64,000 nucleotides of DNA from Rugamonas fusca (GTDB lineage: Bacteria > Pseudomonadota > Gammaproteobacteria > Burkholderiales > Burkholderiaceae_D). The stretch is from assembly GCF_014042365.1 (NCBI RefSeq), contig NZ_JACEZS010000016.1, positions 62,001 to 126,000 on the forward strand, read 5' to 3'. How positions within the stretch are numbered: the stretch's first letter is position 1; every line of letters starts with the position of its first letter. The notes beneath the pieces are model-generated. The model did not search any database. It had not been told where the DNA came from and was given only the letters and a program-made list of their open reading frames with translations. The translations under genes and the position numbers were made by a program. Positions 8,426 to 16,866 of the stretch are shown piece after piece.

Positions 8426-9541
8426 ATGCTAGTCGGCGTACCTAAAGAGATCAAGAACCAGGAATCGCGCGTGGGCCTGACGCCGGCCAGCGTGAAGGAG
8501 CTGGTATTGCGCGGCCACCAGGTGCTGGTGCAGCAGAACGCCGGCGCCGCCATCGGCCTGACCGACGCGATGTACGAGGGTGCGGGCGCCACCATCGTCG
8601 ACACGGCGGCGGAAATCTTCGCGCGCGCCGAGATGATCGTCAAGGTCAAGGAGCCGCAGCCCGAGGAGTGCGCCATGCTGCGCCACGACCAGATCCTGTA
8701 CACCTATCTGCACCTGGCGCCGGATCCGGAACAGACCCGCGCGCTGGTGGCCTCGGGCGCTGTCTGCATCGCCTACGAAACTATCACCGGCCCCAACGGC
8801 GGCTTGCCGCTGCTGGCGCCCATGAGCGAGGTGGCGGGCCGCATGGCGATCCAGGCCGGCGCCGCCCACCTGGAGAAATCCAAGGGCGGCATGGGCTTGC
8901 TGCTGGGGGGCGTGCCCGGCGTGGCGCCCGGGCATATCGCCATCATCGGCGCCGGCGTGGTGGGCACCAATGCGCTGCAGATGGCCGTGGGCATCGGTGC
9001 GCGCGTGACCATCCTCGACAAGAACATCGACCGCCTGCGCCAGCTGGACCTCATCTACGGCAACCGCGTGAGCACCATGTACTCGAACGCGCACACGGTG
9101 GAGGAAGCGGTGCTGGACGCGGACCTGGTGGTGGGCGGCGTGCTGGTGCCCGGCGCGGCCGCGCCCAAGCTGGTGACGGCGGCCATGATCTCACGCATGA
9201 AGCAGGGCGCCGTGGTGGTGGACGTGGCCATCGACCAGGGCGGCTGCTTCGAAACGTCGCACGCCACCACGCACGAAAAGCCCACCTTCGTCGTGGACGG
9301 TGTGGTGCACTACTGCGTGGCCAATATGCCGGGCGCGGTGGCGCGCACCTCCACCTTCGCCCTCAACAACGCCACCATCGGCCATGCGCTGGCGCTGGCC
9401 GACAAGGGCTGGCAGAAGGCGCTGCGGGCCAACCCGCACCTAAAGAACGGATTGAACGTCTGCCACGGCCACGTCACCTATGAAGCGGTGGCCCATGGCC
9501 TGGGTTATCACTATGTCGAAGCGGACAGCCTGCTGGGCTGA
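8426..9541 (+). CDS. ald: Alanine dehydrogenase
   Basis: The 371-residue protein begins MLVGVPKEIKNQESRVGLTP, the hallmark of the AlaDH/PNT family, and has the NAD-binding glycine motif IIGAGVVGTNA and the C-terminal PGAVARTSTFALNNAT. It catalyses reversible NAD-dependent oxidative deamination of L-alanine to pyruvate and ammonia. GAGGAG precedes the ATG. Between the aminotransferase and mmsA, its likely job is to regenerate the pyruvate used as amino acceptor in beta-alanine breakdown; that link is inferred from position. Confidence 0.95.
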   Translation: MLVGVPKEIKNQESRVGLTPASVKELVLRGHQVLVQQNAGAAIGLTDAMYEGAGATIVDTAAEIFARAEMIVKVKEPQPEECAMLRHDQILYTYLHLAPDPEQTRALVASGAVCIAYETITGPNGGLPLLAPMSEVAGRMAIQAGAAHLEKSKGGMGLLLGGVPGVAPGHIAIIGAGVVGTNALQMAVGIGARVTILDKNIDRLRQLDLIYGNRVSTMYSNAHTVEEAVLDADLVVGGVLVPGAAAPKLVTAAMISRMKQGAVVVDVAIDQGGCFETSHATTHEKPTFVVDGVVHYCVANMPGAVARTSTFALNNATIGHALALADKGWQKALRANPHLKNGLNVCHGHVTYEAVAHGLGYHYVEADSLLG

Positions 9542-9574
9542 GCGCTCCTAACCTGATCATTTGAACGGAACAAC

Positions 9575-11077
9575 ATGACTACGCTTGACACCATCACCCA
9601 TTACATCAACGGCGCCAAGGCCGATACCACCAGCGGCCGTTATGCGGACGTGTACAACCCCGCGCTGGGCGAGCCGGTGGCGCGCGTGGCGCTGGGCACG
9701 GCGCAGGAAGTGGATGCGGCCGTCGCGGCGGCCGCCGCCGCCTTTCCGGCGTGGTCCGCGACACCGCCACTGACGCGGGCCCGCGTGCTGTTCAAATACC
9801 TGCAACTGTGCCAGCAGCACACGGACGAATTCGCGGCCATGCTCACGCGCGAACACGGCAAGACCTTCGCCGATGCGCAGGGCGAGGTGGCGCGCGGGAT
9901 CGAGATGGTGGAATTTGCCGTCGGCATACCGCAAATGCTCAAGGGCGAATTCACCGACCAGATTGCGCGCGGCATCGACGCCTGGTCCATGCGCCAGGCG
10001 CTGGGTGTGGTGGCCGGCATCACGCCGTTCAACTTCCCCGTGATGGTGCCGATGTGGATGTTCCCCGTCGCTCTCGCTTGCGGCAATACCTTCGTGCTCA
10101 AGCCGTCCGAGCGCGACCCGTCGCCGTCGCTGCTGCATGCGCGGCTGCTGAAAGAGGCGGGCTTGCCGGACGGCGTGTTCAACGTGGTGCAGGGCGATAA
10201 GGTCACGGTGGACGCGCTGCTTGACCATCCGGTGGTGCAGGCGGTGAGCTTCGTCGGCTCCACCCCGATCGCCGAATACATCTACGCGCGCGGCTGCGCC
10301 AGCGGCAAGCGGGTGCAGGCGCTGGGCGGGGCCAAGAACCACATGGTGGTGATGCCGGATGCCGACATGGAGATGGCCGTCGATGCGCTGATGGGGGCGG
10401 CCTACGGTTCGGCCGGCGAGCGCTGCATGGCGATCTCCGTGGTGGTGGCCGTGGGCGATGCCGGCGACAAGCTGATCGGCGCGCTGGCCAAGCGCACCGC
10501 TGCCCTGAAGATCCGCGACGGCATGGCGGCCGACGCGGAAATGGGGCCGGTGGTGTCGCGCGCGGCCAAGGAGCGCATCGAGAAGCTGATCGGCGAAGGG
10601 GTGGAGCAGGGTGCCACGCTGGTGGTCGATGGCCGCAACTACCACGTGGCCGGGCGCGAGAATGGCTTCTTCGTGGGCGGCACGCTGTTCGACCATGTGA
10701 CGCCGGACATGAGCATCTACAAGGAGGAGATCTTCGGCCCCGTGCTGTGCGTGCTGCGCTCGCCCGACGTGGGCCAGGCCGTGGCCCTGATCAACCGCAA
10801 CGAGTACGGCAACGGCGTGGCCATCTACACCCGCGACGGCGGTGTGGCGCGCGAGTTCGTGCGCCAGATCCAGGTCGGCATGGTGGGCGTGAACGTGCCG
10901 CTGCCCGTGCCCATGGCCTTCAACAGTTTCGGCGGATGGAAGCGCAGCCTGTTCGGCGACCATCACGCCTACGGCCCGGAGGGTGTGCGCTTCTACACGC
11001 GCCACAAGGCCGTGATGCAGCGCTGGCCCAACACGGCCAGCGCCGGCGCGGAATTTGCATTCCCGCAGATGAAGTAA
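9575..11077 (+). CDS. mmsA: CoA-acylating (methyl)malonate-semialdehyde dehydrogenase
   Basis: This 500-residue aldehyde dehydrogenase has catalytic Cys284 in SAGERCMAIS, Asn153 in TPFNFP and the MmsA-type C-terminus with FGGWKRS. MmsA enzymes oxidise malonate or methylmalonate semialdehyde with NAD+ and CoA to acetyl-CoA or propionyl-CoA plus CO2. Here that completes degradation of beta-alanine (from uracil) and beta-aminoisobutyrate (from thymine). It is 33 nt downstream of ald on the same strand. Confidence 0.94.
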   Translation: MTTLDTITHYINGAKADTTSGRYADVYNPALGEPVARVALGTAQEVDAAVAAAAAAFPAWSATPPLTRARVLFKYLQLCQQHTDEFAAMLTREHGKTFADAQGEVARGIEMVEFAVGIPQMLKGEFTDQIARGIDAWSMRQALGVVAGITPFNFPVMVPMWMFPVALACGNTFVLKPSERDPSPSLLHARLLKEAGLPDGVFNVVQGDKVTVDALLDHPVVQAVSFVGSTPIAEYIYARGCASGKRVQALGGAKNHMVVMPDADMEMAVDALMGAAYGSAGERCMAISVVVAVGDAGDKLIGALAKRTAALKIRDGMAADAEMGPVVSRAAKERIEKLIGEGVEQGATLVVDGRNYHVAGRENGFFVGGTLFDHVTPDMSIYKEEIFGPVLCVLRSPDVGQAVALINRNEYGNGVAIYTRDGGVAREFVRQIQVGMVGVNVPLPVPMAFNSFGGWKRSLFGDHHAYGPEGVRFYTRHKAVMQRWPNTASAGAEFAFPQMK

Positions 11078-11140
11078 GGCCGGTCCCGTGCAGCATGTTG
11101 GCCCGCGTCCCCGTCAACCAGCAAAGTCAGGAATTGTGCA

Positions 11141-12517
11141 ATGATGATCGAATCGCTGAAGTACATGCCGCAGTCCCGGCAATCGGGCAGCGCGCTGGCC
11201 GAGCATTTCACCGACCTGGCGCCCGCGCTCAACGCGCGCCAGGCGGCCATTGAAAGCGCGCGTTGCCTGTATTGCTACGATGCGCCTTGCACGCGCATCT
11301 GCCCGTCCGAGATTGACGTGGCCAGCTTCATCCGCAATATTCACGAAGGCAATGTGAACGGCGCCGCCGCCGGCATCCTGAAACAGAACATCCTGGGCGG
11401 CAGCTGCGCGCGCGTATGCCCGACCGAGATCCTGTGCGAGGACGCCTGCGTGCGCAACCACGACGCGGAAGGCCAGCCCGTGAAGATCGGTCTGCTGCAG
11501 CGCTATGCGATTGACAACATGACGTTCGCCCAGCATCCGTTCCAGCGCGCGCCGGCCACGGGGCGCAGGATCGCCGTGGTGGGCGCCGGGCCGGCCGGCC
11601 TGTCGTGCGCGCACCGGCTGGCCATGCTGGGCAACGATGTCGTCATCTATGAGGCACGGGAAAAATCGGGCGGCCTCAATGAATACGGGATCGCCAAATA
11701 CAAGCTGACGGACGATTTCGCGCAGAAGGAAGTGGCGTTCCTGCTCGGCATAGGCGGCATCGAGATCCGTCACGGCCAGACCCTGGGCGGCAATGTGCAA
11801 CTGAAGGACTTGCAGGCGCAGTACGACGCCGTGTTCCTGGGACTGGGCCTGGGCGCCAGCCGCCGCCTGGGCTTGACGGGCGAGGATGCGCCGGGCCTGC
11901 TGGCGGCCGTGGACTACATCGCCGCGCTGCGCCAGGCCGACGATTTGTCGCAACTACCCGTGCCGGCGCGCGCCATCGTGATCGGCGCCGGTAACACGGC
12001 CATCGACATGGCGGTGCAGATCCAGCGCCTGGGTGCGGAGGAAGTGACGCTGGTGTACCGGCGCGGCTTTGACGCCATGAGCGCCACCGGCCACGAGCAG
12101 CACATCGCCAGGGAAAACCAGGTCCGCATGCGTACCTGGGCCCAGCCGCAGCAAGTGCTGCTGGACGAGGCGGGCCGCGTGCGCGGCATGCGCTTCGAGA
12201 AGACGGCGCTGAACAACGGCCGGCTGGCCGGCACCGGCGAGACGTTCGAGATCGCGGCCGATGCCATTTTCAAGGCCATCGGCCAGAGCATGGATGAGGA
12301 CAGCATCAGCGATCCGCTGGCGAAAACGTTGCAGCGCGACGGCGACAAAATCCACGTGGACGACCAGTTCCGCACCATCCTGCCGCGCATCTACGCGGGC
12401 GGCGACTGCGTGGCGCCGGGACAGGATCTGACGGTGCAGGCCGTGCAGCACGGGAAGCTGGCCGCGCTGGCCATCCACCGCGATATCCAATCGAACAAGG
12501 AGCCGCACCATGGCTGA
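11141..12517 (+). CDS. preT: NAD-dependent dihydropyrimidine dehydrogenase, flavin/NAD subunit
   Basis: The 458-residue PreT subunit has an N-terminal iron-sulphur domain with Cys42/45/50/54 and Cys89/93/99/103, a Rossmann FAD site (VVGAGPAGLSCAHRLA, from about residue 146) and an NAD site (VIGAGNTAIDMA). It matches the glutamate synthase small-subunit-like half of dihydropyrimidine dehydrogenase. With PreA it interconverts uracil/thymine and their 5,6-dihydro forms using NAD(H). The gene overlaps preA by 8 nt, implying coupled synthesis of the complex. Confidence 0.95.
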   Translation: MMIESLKYMPQSRQSGSALAEHFTDLAPALNARQAAIESARCLYCYDAPCTRICPSEIDVASFIRNIHEGNVNGAAAGILKQNILGGSCARVCPTEILCEDACVRNHDAEGQPVKIGLLQRYAIDNMTFAQHPFQRAPATGRRIAVVGAGPAGLSCAHRLAMLGNDVVIYEAREKSGGLNEYGIAKYKLTDDFAQKEVAFLLGIGGIEIRHGQTLGGNVQLKDLQAQYDAVFLGLGLGASRRLGLTGEDAPGLLAAVDYIAALRQADDLSQLPVPARAIVIGAGNTAIDMAVQIQRLGAEEVTLVYRRGFDAMSATGHEQHIARENQVRMRTWAQPQQVLLDEAGRVRGMRFEKTALNNGRLAGTGETFEIAADAIFKAIGQSMDEDSISDPLAKTLQRDGDKIHVDDQFRTILPRIYAGGDCVAPGQDLTVQAVQHGKLAALAIHRDIQSNKEPHHG

Positions 12518-13835
12518 TCTGAGCATAGAATTTTGCGGCATCAAGTCGCCCAATCCGTTCTGGCTGGCCTCCGCGCCGCCGACCGACAAGGCCTACAACG
12601 TGGTGCGTGCCTTCGAAGCCGGCTGGGGCGGCGTGGTGTGGAAGACGCTGGGCGAGGATCCGCCAGCCGTCAATGTGTCGTCGCGCTACTCGGCCCACTA
12701 TGGCAAGAACCGCGAGGTGATCGGCTTTAACAACATCGAACTGATCACGGACCGCTCGCTGGAGATCAACCTGCGCGAGATCACCCAGGTCAAGAAGGAT
12801 TGGCCGGACCGCGCGCTGATCGTGTCGCTGATGCTGCCGTGCGAGGAACAGGCCTGGGCCGATATCCTGCCGCTGGTGGAGGCGACCGGCGCGGACGGCA
12901 TTGAACTCAATTTCGGCTGCCCGCACGGCATGCCGGAGCGCGGCATGGGCGCGGCCGTGGGCCAGGTGCCGGAGTATGTGCGCATGGTGACCAGCTGGTG
13001 CAAGAAGCATTCGAAGCTGCCCGTGATCGTCAAGCTCACGCCCAACATTACGGACATCCGCGGGCCAGCCCGCGCGGCCAAGGAGGGCGGGGCGGATGCC
13101 GTCTCGCTGATCAATACCATCAACTCCATCACCCACCTGGACCTGGACCGCATGGTGGCCTTCCCCACCGTGGGCGGGGCCAGCACGCACGGCGGCTATT
13201 GCGGTACGGCCGTCAAGCCGATCGCGCTCAACATGGTGGCCGAGATCGCGCGCGATCCGGCCACGGCAGGGCTGCCCATCTCCGGCATCGGCGGCATCGG
13301 CAACTGGCGCGACGCGGCCGAGTTCATCGCGCTGGGCGCCGGCTCGGTGCAAGTGTGTACGGCTGCCATGCTGCATGGCTTCCGCATCGTCGAGGAAATG
13401 AAGGACGGGCTGTCGCGCTGGATGGACGAGAAGGGCTACCGCAGCATCAGCGAATTCTCCGGCAAGGCCGTGCCCAACACGACGGATTGGAAATACCTGG
13501 ACATGAACTACCAGGTGATCGCCCAGATCAACCAGGACGATTGCATCCAGTGCGGCCGCTGCTACGTGGCGTGCGAGGACACGTCGCACCAGTCGATCGC
13601 GCAGTTGATCGACCAGCAGGGCGGGCGCCGCTACGAAGTGATCAAGGAGGAGTGCGTGGGCTGCAACCTGTGCGAAATCACTTGTCCGGTGCAGGGCTGC
13701 ATCACGATGGTGCCGCAGAAAACGGGCAAGCCGTACATGAACTGGACGCAGGACCCGCGCAATCCGCGCGCAGAACCTGCACCAATCGCGGTACAAGGCG
13801 CGGCGCAGGAGGCGACGGAGGTGGCACAAGACTAG
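12510..13835 (+). CDS. preA: NAD-dependent dihydropyrimidine dehydrogenase, catalytic subunit
   Basis: This 441-residue subunit has a dihydroorotate-dehydrogenase-like FMN barrel (residues 1-330, including NFGCPHGMPERGMG) followed by two [4Fe-4S] ferredoxin motifs, CIQCGRCYVACED and CVGCNLCEITCPVQGC. The FMN site reduces uracil or thymine; the clusters carry electrons to PreT. After the last cluster there is an acidic, Ala/Gln-rich tail of about 30 residues. This pair provides step one of the reductive pyrimidine pathway. Confidence 0.95.
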   Translation: MADLSIEFCGIKSPNPFWLASAPPTDKAYNVVRAFEAGWGGVVWKTLGEDPPAVNVSSRYSAHYGKNREVIGFNNIELITDRSLEINLREITQVKKDWPDRALIVSLMLPCEEQAWADILPLVEATGADGIELNFGCPHGMPERGMGAAVGQVPEYVRMVTSWCKKHSKLPVIVKLTPNITDIRGPARAAKEGGADAVSLINTINSITHLDLDRMVAFPTVGGASTHGGYCGTAVKPIALNMVAEIARDPATAGLPISGIGGIGNWRDAAEFIALGAGSVQVCTAAMLHGFRIVEEMKDGLSRWMDEKGYRSISEFSGKAVPNTTDWKYLDMNYQVIAQINQDDCIQCGRCYVACEDTSHQSIAQLIDQQGGRRYEVIKEECVGCNLCEITCPVQGCITMVPQKTGKPYMNWTQDPRNPRAEPAPIAVQGAAQEATEVAQD

Positions 13836-13864
13836 TTCGCAGCGAGTACAGGGTTAGGTATAAA
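13836..13864 (+). promoter_or_regulatory. Possible sigma-70 promoter before the NCS1 transporter
   Basis: TTCGCA at 13836-13841 and TATAAA at 13859-13864 are 17 bp apart, matching 4/6 and 5/6 of the consensus. They directly follow the preA stop, so transporter, hydantoinase and ureidopropionase genes could be transcribed separately from preTA. The start of RNA would fall at about 13871, just before the hairpin at 13888-13922. Confidence 0.4.
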
Positions 13865-13887
13865 AATTGCAAAGACTGGGATACACT

Positions 13888-13922
13888 GGCCCGGTCACCT
13901 GACACGTTCAGGTGGCCGGGCC
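13888..13922 (+). other. 15-bp hairpin in the transporter leader
   Basis: GGCCCGGTCACCTGA (13888-13902) pairs with 13908-13922 over 15 positions, all Watson-Crick except one G.U pair, with the 5-nt loop CACGT. There is no T-run, so it is not a classic terminator. It lies 31 nt before the transporter start. It may protect the mRNA end, help terminate the preTA transcript or regulate translation. Confidence 0.6.
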
Positions 13923-13953
13923 GGATGCATCATCAACCCTAGGAGAGACCAAC

Positions 13954-15438
13954 GTGAGCAAAGAAGCGACTGGCAGCACGCAACTGTGGAATGAAGACCT
14001 GGCGCCCACTTCGGCGGCGCAACGTACCTGGCGCTGGTATCACTTCGCCGCACTGTGGGTGGGCATGGTGATGTGCATCCCGGCCTACACCCTGTCGGCC
14101 AGCCTGATCGAAGGCGGCATGTCCGGCTGGCAGGCCGTGTTGACCGTGTTCCTGGCCAACGCCATCGTGCTGCTGCCGATGCTGGCCATCGGCCATGCGG
14201 GCACCAAGTACGGCATCCCTTATGCCGTGCTGGCCCGTTCCTCGTTCGGCACCATGGGCGCGCGGCTGCCGGCGCTGATGCGCGCCATCGTCGCCTGCGG
14301 TTGGTACGGCATCCAGACCTGGTTCGGCGGCCAGATGATCTACACCCTGTTGGGCGTGATGATGGGCGGCGAGATCGGCGGCGCGAAGCTCGCGGGGCTG
14401 GGCATCAACGGTGCGCAGTTGGCGTGCTTCCTGGCGTTCTGGGGCATCCAGTTCTGGTACATCGTGCACGGCATGGACGCCATCCGCAAACTGGAAACCT
14501 ACACGGCGCCGCTGAAAATTCTGATCTGCTTCGTGCTGCTGGGCTGGGTGTACAACAAGGCCGGCGGCTTTGGCGACCTGCTGTCGGCGCCGTCGCAGTT
14601 TGTCGAAGGGGGCAAGAAGGCCGGCCAGTTCTGGTCCGCGTTCTGGCCTTCGCTGACGGCCATGGTGGGCTTCTGGGCCACGCTGGCGCTCAACATTCCC
14701 GACTTCACCCGCTTCGCCCGTTCGCAGCGCGACCAGGTGCTGGGCCAGTCCGTCGGCCTGCCCGTGCCCATGGGATTGCTGGCCATGATGGCGGTGATCG
14801 TCACCTCGGCCACGGTGGTCTTGTACGGCAAGGCGATCTGGGATCCGGTCGACCTGTCCAGCCGCATGACGGGCGTGGCGGTGCTGGTGGCGCTGCTGAT
14901 CCTGTTGATCGACACGGTCAGCGTGAACCTGGCGGCCAACCTGGTGGGGCCGGCCTACGATTTTTCCTCGCTGGCGCCCAAGCTGATCTCGTACAAGACG
15001 GGCGGCTACATCACGGCCTCGATCGCGATCCTGATGATGCCCTGGAAAATACTGGAATCGACCCAGGGCTATATCTTCACCTGGCTGATCGGCTATTCCG
15101 CGCTGCTGGGCCCCATCGCCGGCATCCTGATCATCGACTACTACGTGGTGCGCAAGACGGAGCTGGACGTGCCGCAGCTGTACCGCGAGGACGGCAGCTA
15201 CTCCTATGGCAACGGCTGGAACACGGCGGCGCTGGTAGCCTTCGTGATCGGCGTGCTGCCCAATATCCCCGGCTTCCTGAACGCCGCCTTCCCGTCCTCG
15301 TTCCCCGGCGTGGCGGACGGCTTCAAGACCATCTACACCTACGCCTGGTTTGTCGGCATCGCCATTTCGGCGCTGGTGTATGGTGTGCTGATGAAGGGTA
15401 AGGCGCTGCCGGCCATGCGCGCGGCCGCGCAGCCATAA
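13954..15438 (+). CDS. NCS1-family nucleobase/hydantoin transporter
   Basis: This 494-residue membrane protein starts at GTG 13954 after an AGGAG site. It has about 12 hydrophobic helices and typical NCS1 phrases: an N-terminal LWNEDLAPTSAAQRTW, then GWYGIQTWFGG in helix 3 and LNIPDFTRFARSQRDQ in helix 6. NCS1 carriers import uracil, cytosine, allantoin or hydantoins with H+ or Na+. Placed between preA and dihydropyrimidinase, uracil/thymine or a dihydropyrimidine is the most likely substrate. An in-frame GTG 42 nt upstream lies inside the hairpin and is less likely as the start. Confidence 0.9.
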   Translation: MSKEATGSTQLWNEDLAPTSAAQRTWRWYHFAALWVGMVMCIPAYTLSASLIEGGMSGWQAVLTVFLANAIVLLPMLAIGHAGTKYGIPYAVLARSSFGTMGARLPALMRAIVACGWYGIQTWFGGQMIYTLLGVMMGGEIGGAKLAGLGINGAQLACFLAFWGIQFWYIVHGMDAIRKLETYTAPLKILICFVLLGWVYNKAGGFGDLLSAPSQFVEGGKKAGQFWSAFWPSLTAMVGFWATLALNIPDFTRFARSQRDQVLGQSVGLPVPMGLLAMMAVIVTSATVVLYGKAIWDPVDLSSRMTGVAVLVALLILLIDTVSVNLAANLVGPAYDFSSLAPKLISYKTGGYITASIAILMMPWKILESTQGYIFTWLIGYSALLGPIAGILIIDYYVVRKTELDVPQLYREDGSYSYGNGWNTAALVAFVIGVLPNIPGFLNAAFPSSFPGVADGFKTIYTYAWFVGIAISALVYGVLMKGKALPAMRAAAQP

Positions 15439-15454
15439 CAGAAAGGACCAGCCT

Positions 15455-16852
15455 ATGACCATGATTATTCGCGGCGGCACCGTCGTCAACGCGGACCGCG
15501 CCTTTCGTGCCGATGTGATGACCTTCGGCGACAAGATCGTCGCCGTCGGCGAGAACCTGGAAGCCCCCCATTCCGCGCGCGTGATCGACGCGCACGGCCA
15601 GTACGTGATGCCGGGCGGGATAGACACGCACACCCACATGAATCTGCCGTTCATGGGCACCGTCACGCAGGATGATTTTTTCACCGGCACGGCGGCCGGG
15701 CTGGCTGGTGGCACCACCACCATCATGGACTTCGTCATCCCCAGCCCAAAGCAGTCCTTGCTGGAGGCGTTCCACACATGGCGCGGCTGGGCCCGGAAGG
15801 CGGCCGGCGACTACACCTTCCACGTGGCCGTAACGTGGTGGGACGACAGCGTGCGCGAGGAAATGGGCATCCTGGTGCGCGACCATGGCGTGAACAGCTT
15901 CAAGCACTTCATGGCCTACAAGAACGCCATCATGGCCGATGACGAGACGCTGGTGAACAGCTTCCGCCGCGCGCTGGAGCTGGGCGCCATCCCCACCGTG
16001 CACGCGGAGAACGGCGAGCTGGTATTCCAGTTGCAGCAGGACTTGCTGCGCCGGGGCTTGACGGGGCCGTCGTCGCACCCGCTGTCGCGCCCTCCGGCCG
16101 TGGAGGCGGAGGCGGCCAACCGCGCCATCACCATCGCCGGGGTGCTCAACACCCCGCTCTACATCGTGCACGTGTCGTGCGCCGAATCGCTGGACGCCAT
16201 CGCGCGGGCGCGCGCCAACGGTCAGCGCGTGTATGGCGAGGCGCTGGCGGGCCACCTGGTGATCGACGATAGCGTCTATCGCAGCGCTGACCTGGAATTC
16301 GCGGCCGGCCACGTGATGAGTCCACCGTTCCGCAGCAAGCATCATCAGGCCGCGCTGTGGCACGGCCTGCAGGGCGGCAACCTGCACACGACGGCCACCG
16401 ACCATTGCACCTTCTGCGCCGCGCAAAAGGCGGCCGGCAAGGACGACTTCACCAAAATCCCCAACGGCTGCGGCGGGGTGGAGGAACGCATGGCCGTGGT
16501 GTGGGACGCGGGCGTGAACACGGGCCGCTTGACGCCATCCGAATTCGTGCGCGTGACGTCGGCCAACGCGGCCCAGATTTTCAATATGTATCCGCGCAAG
16601 GGTGTGATCGCCGTGGGTTCGGACGCCGACATCGTGGTGTGGGACCCGCAAGGTACGCGCACCATCAGCGCCAAGACCCAGCACGCCAAGGGCGGCTTCA
16701 ATGTATTCGAAGGGCGCACCGTGCGCGGCATCCCCAGCACCACGATGGCCGCCGGCAAGGTGGTGTTCGACCGTGGCGTATTGATGGCGGAGGAGGGCGC
16801 GGGCCGCTATGTGGAACGGTCGGCCTTCGTGCCGGTGTCGGCCCAGTCTTGA
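15455..16852 (+). CDS. hydA: Dihydropyrimidinase (D-hydantoinase)
   Basis: The 465-residue cyclic amidohydrolase has the metal motif GGIDTHTHMN (His59, His61), the FMAYK segment that contains the carboxylated bridging lysine, and HAENGE and HVSC motifs carrying further metal-binding His residues. It opens the ring of dihydrouracil/dihydrothymine to N-carbamoyl-beta-amino acids, step two of the pathway. AAAGGA precedes the ATG, 16 nt after the transporter stop. Confidence 0.94.
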   Translation: MTMIIRGGTVVNADRAFRADVMTFGDKIVAVGENLEAPHSARVIDAHGQYVMPGGIDTHTHMNLPFMGTVTQDDFFTGTAAGLAGGTTTIMDFVIPSPKQSLLEAFHTWRGWARKAAGDYTFHVAVTWWDDSVREEMGILVRDHGVNSFKHFMAYKNAIMADDETLVNSFRRALELGAIPTVHAENGELVFQLQQDLLRRGLTGPSSHPLSRPPAVEAEAANRAITIAGVLNTPLYIVHVSCAESLDAIARARANGQRVYGEALAGHLVIDDSVYRSADLEFAAGHVMSPPFRSKHHQAALWHGLQGGNLHTTATDHCTFCAAQKAAGKDDFTKIPNGCGGVEERMAVVWDAGVNTGRLTPSEFVRVTSANAAQIFNMYPRKGVIAVGSDADIVVWDPQGTRTISAKTQHAKGGFNVFEGRTVRGIPSTTMAAGKVVFDRGVLMAEEGAGRYVERSAFVPVSAQS

Positions 16853-16866
16853 TCGAGGAGCGAGAG

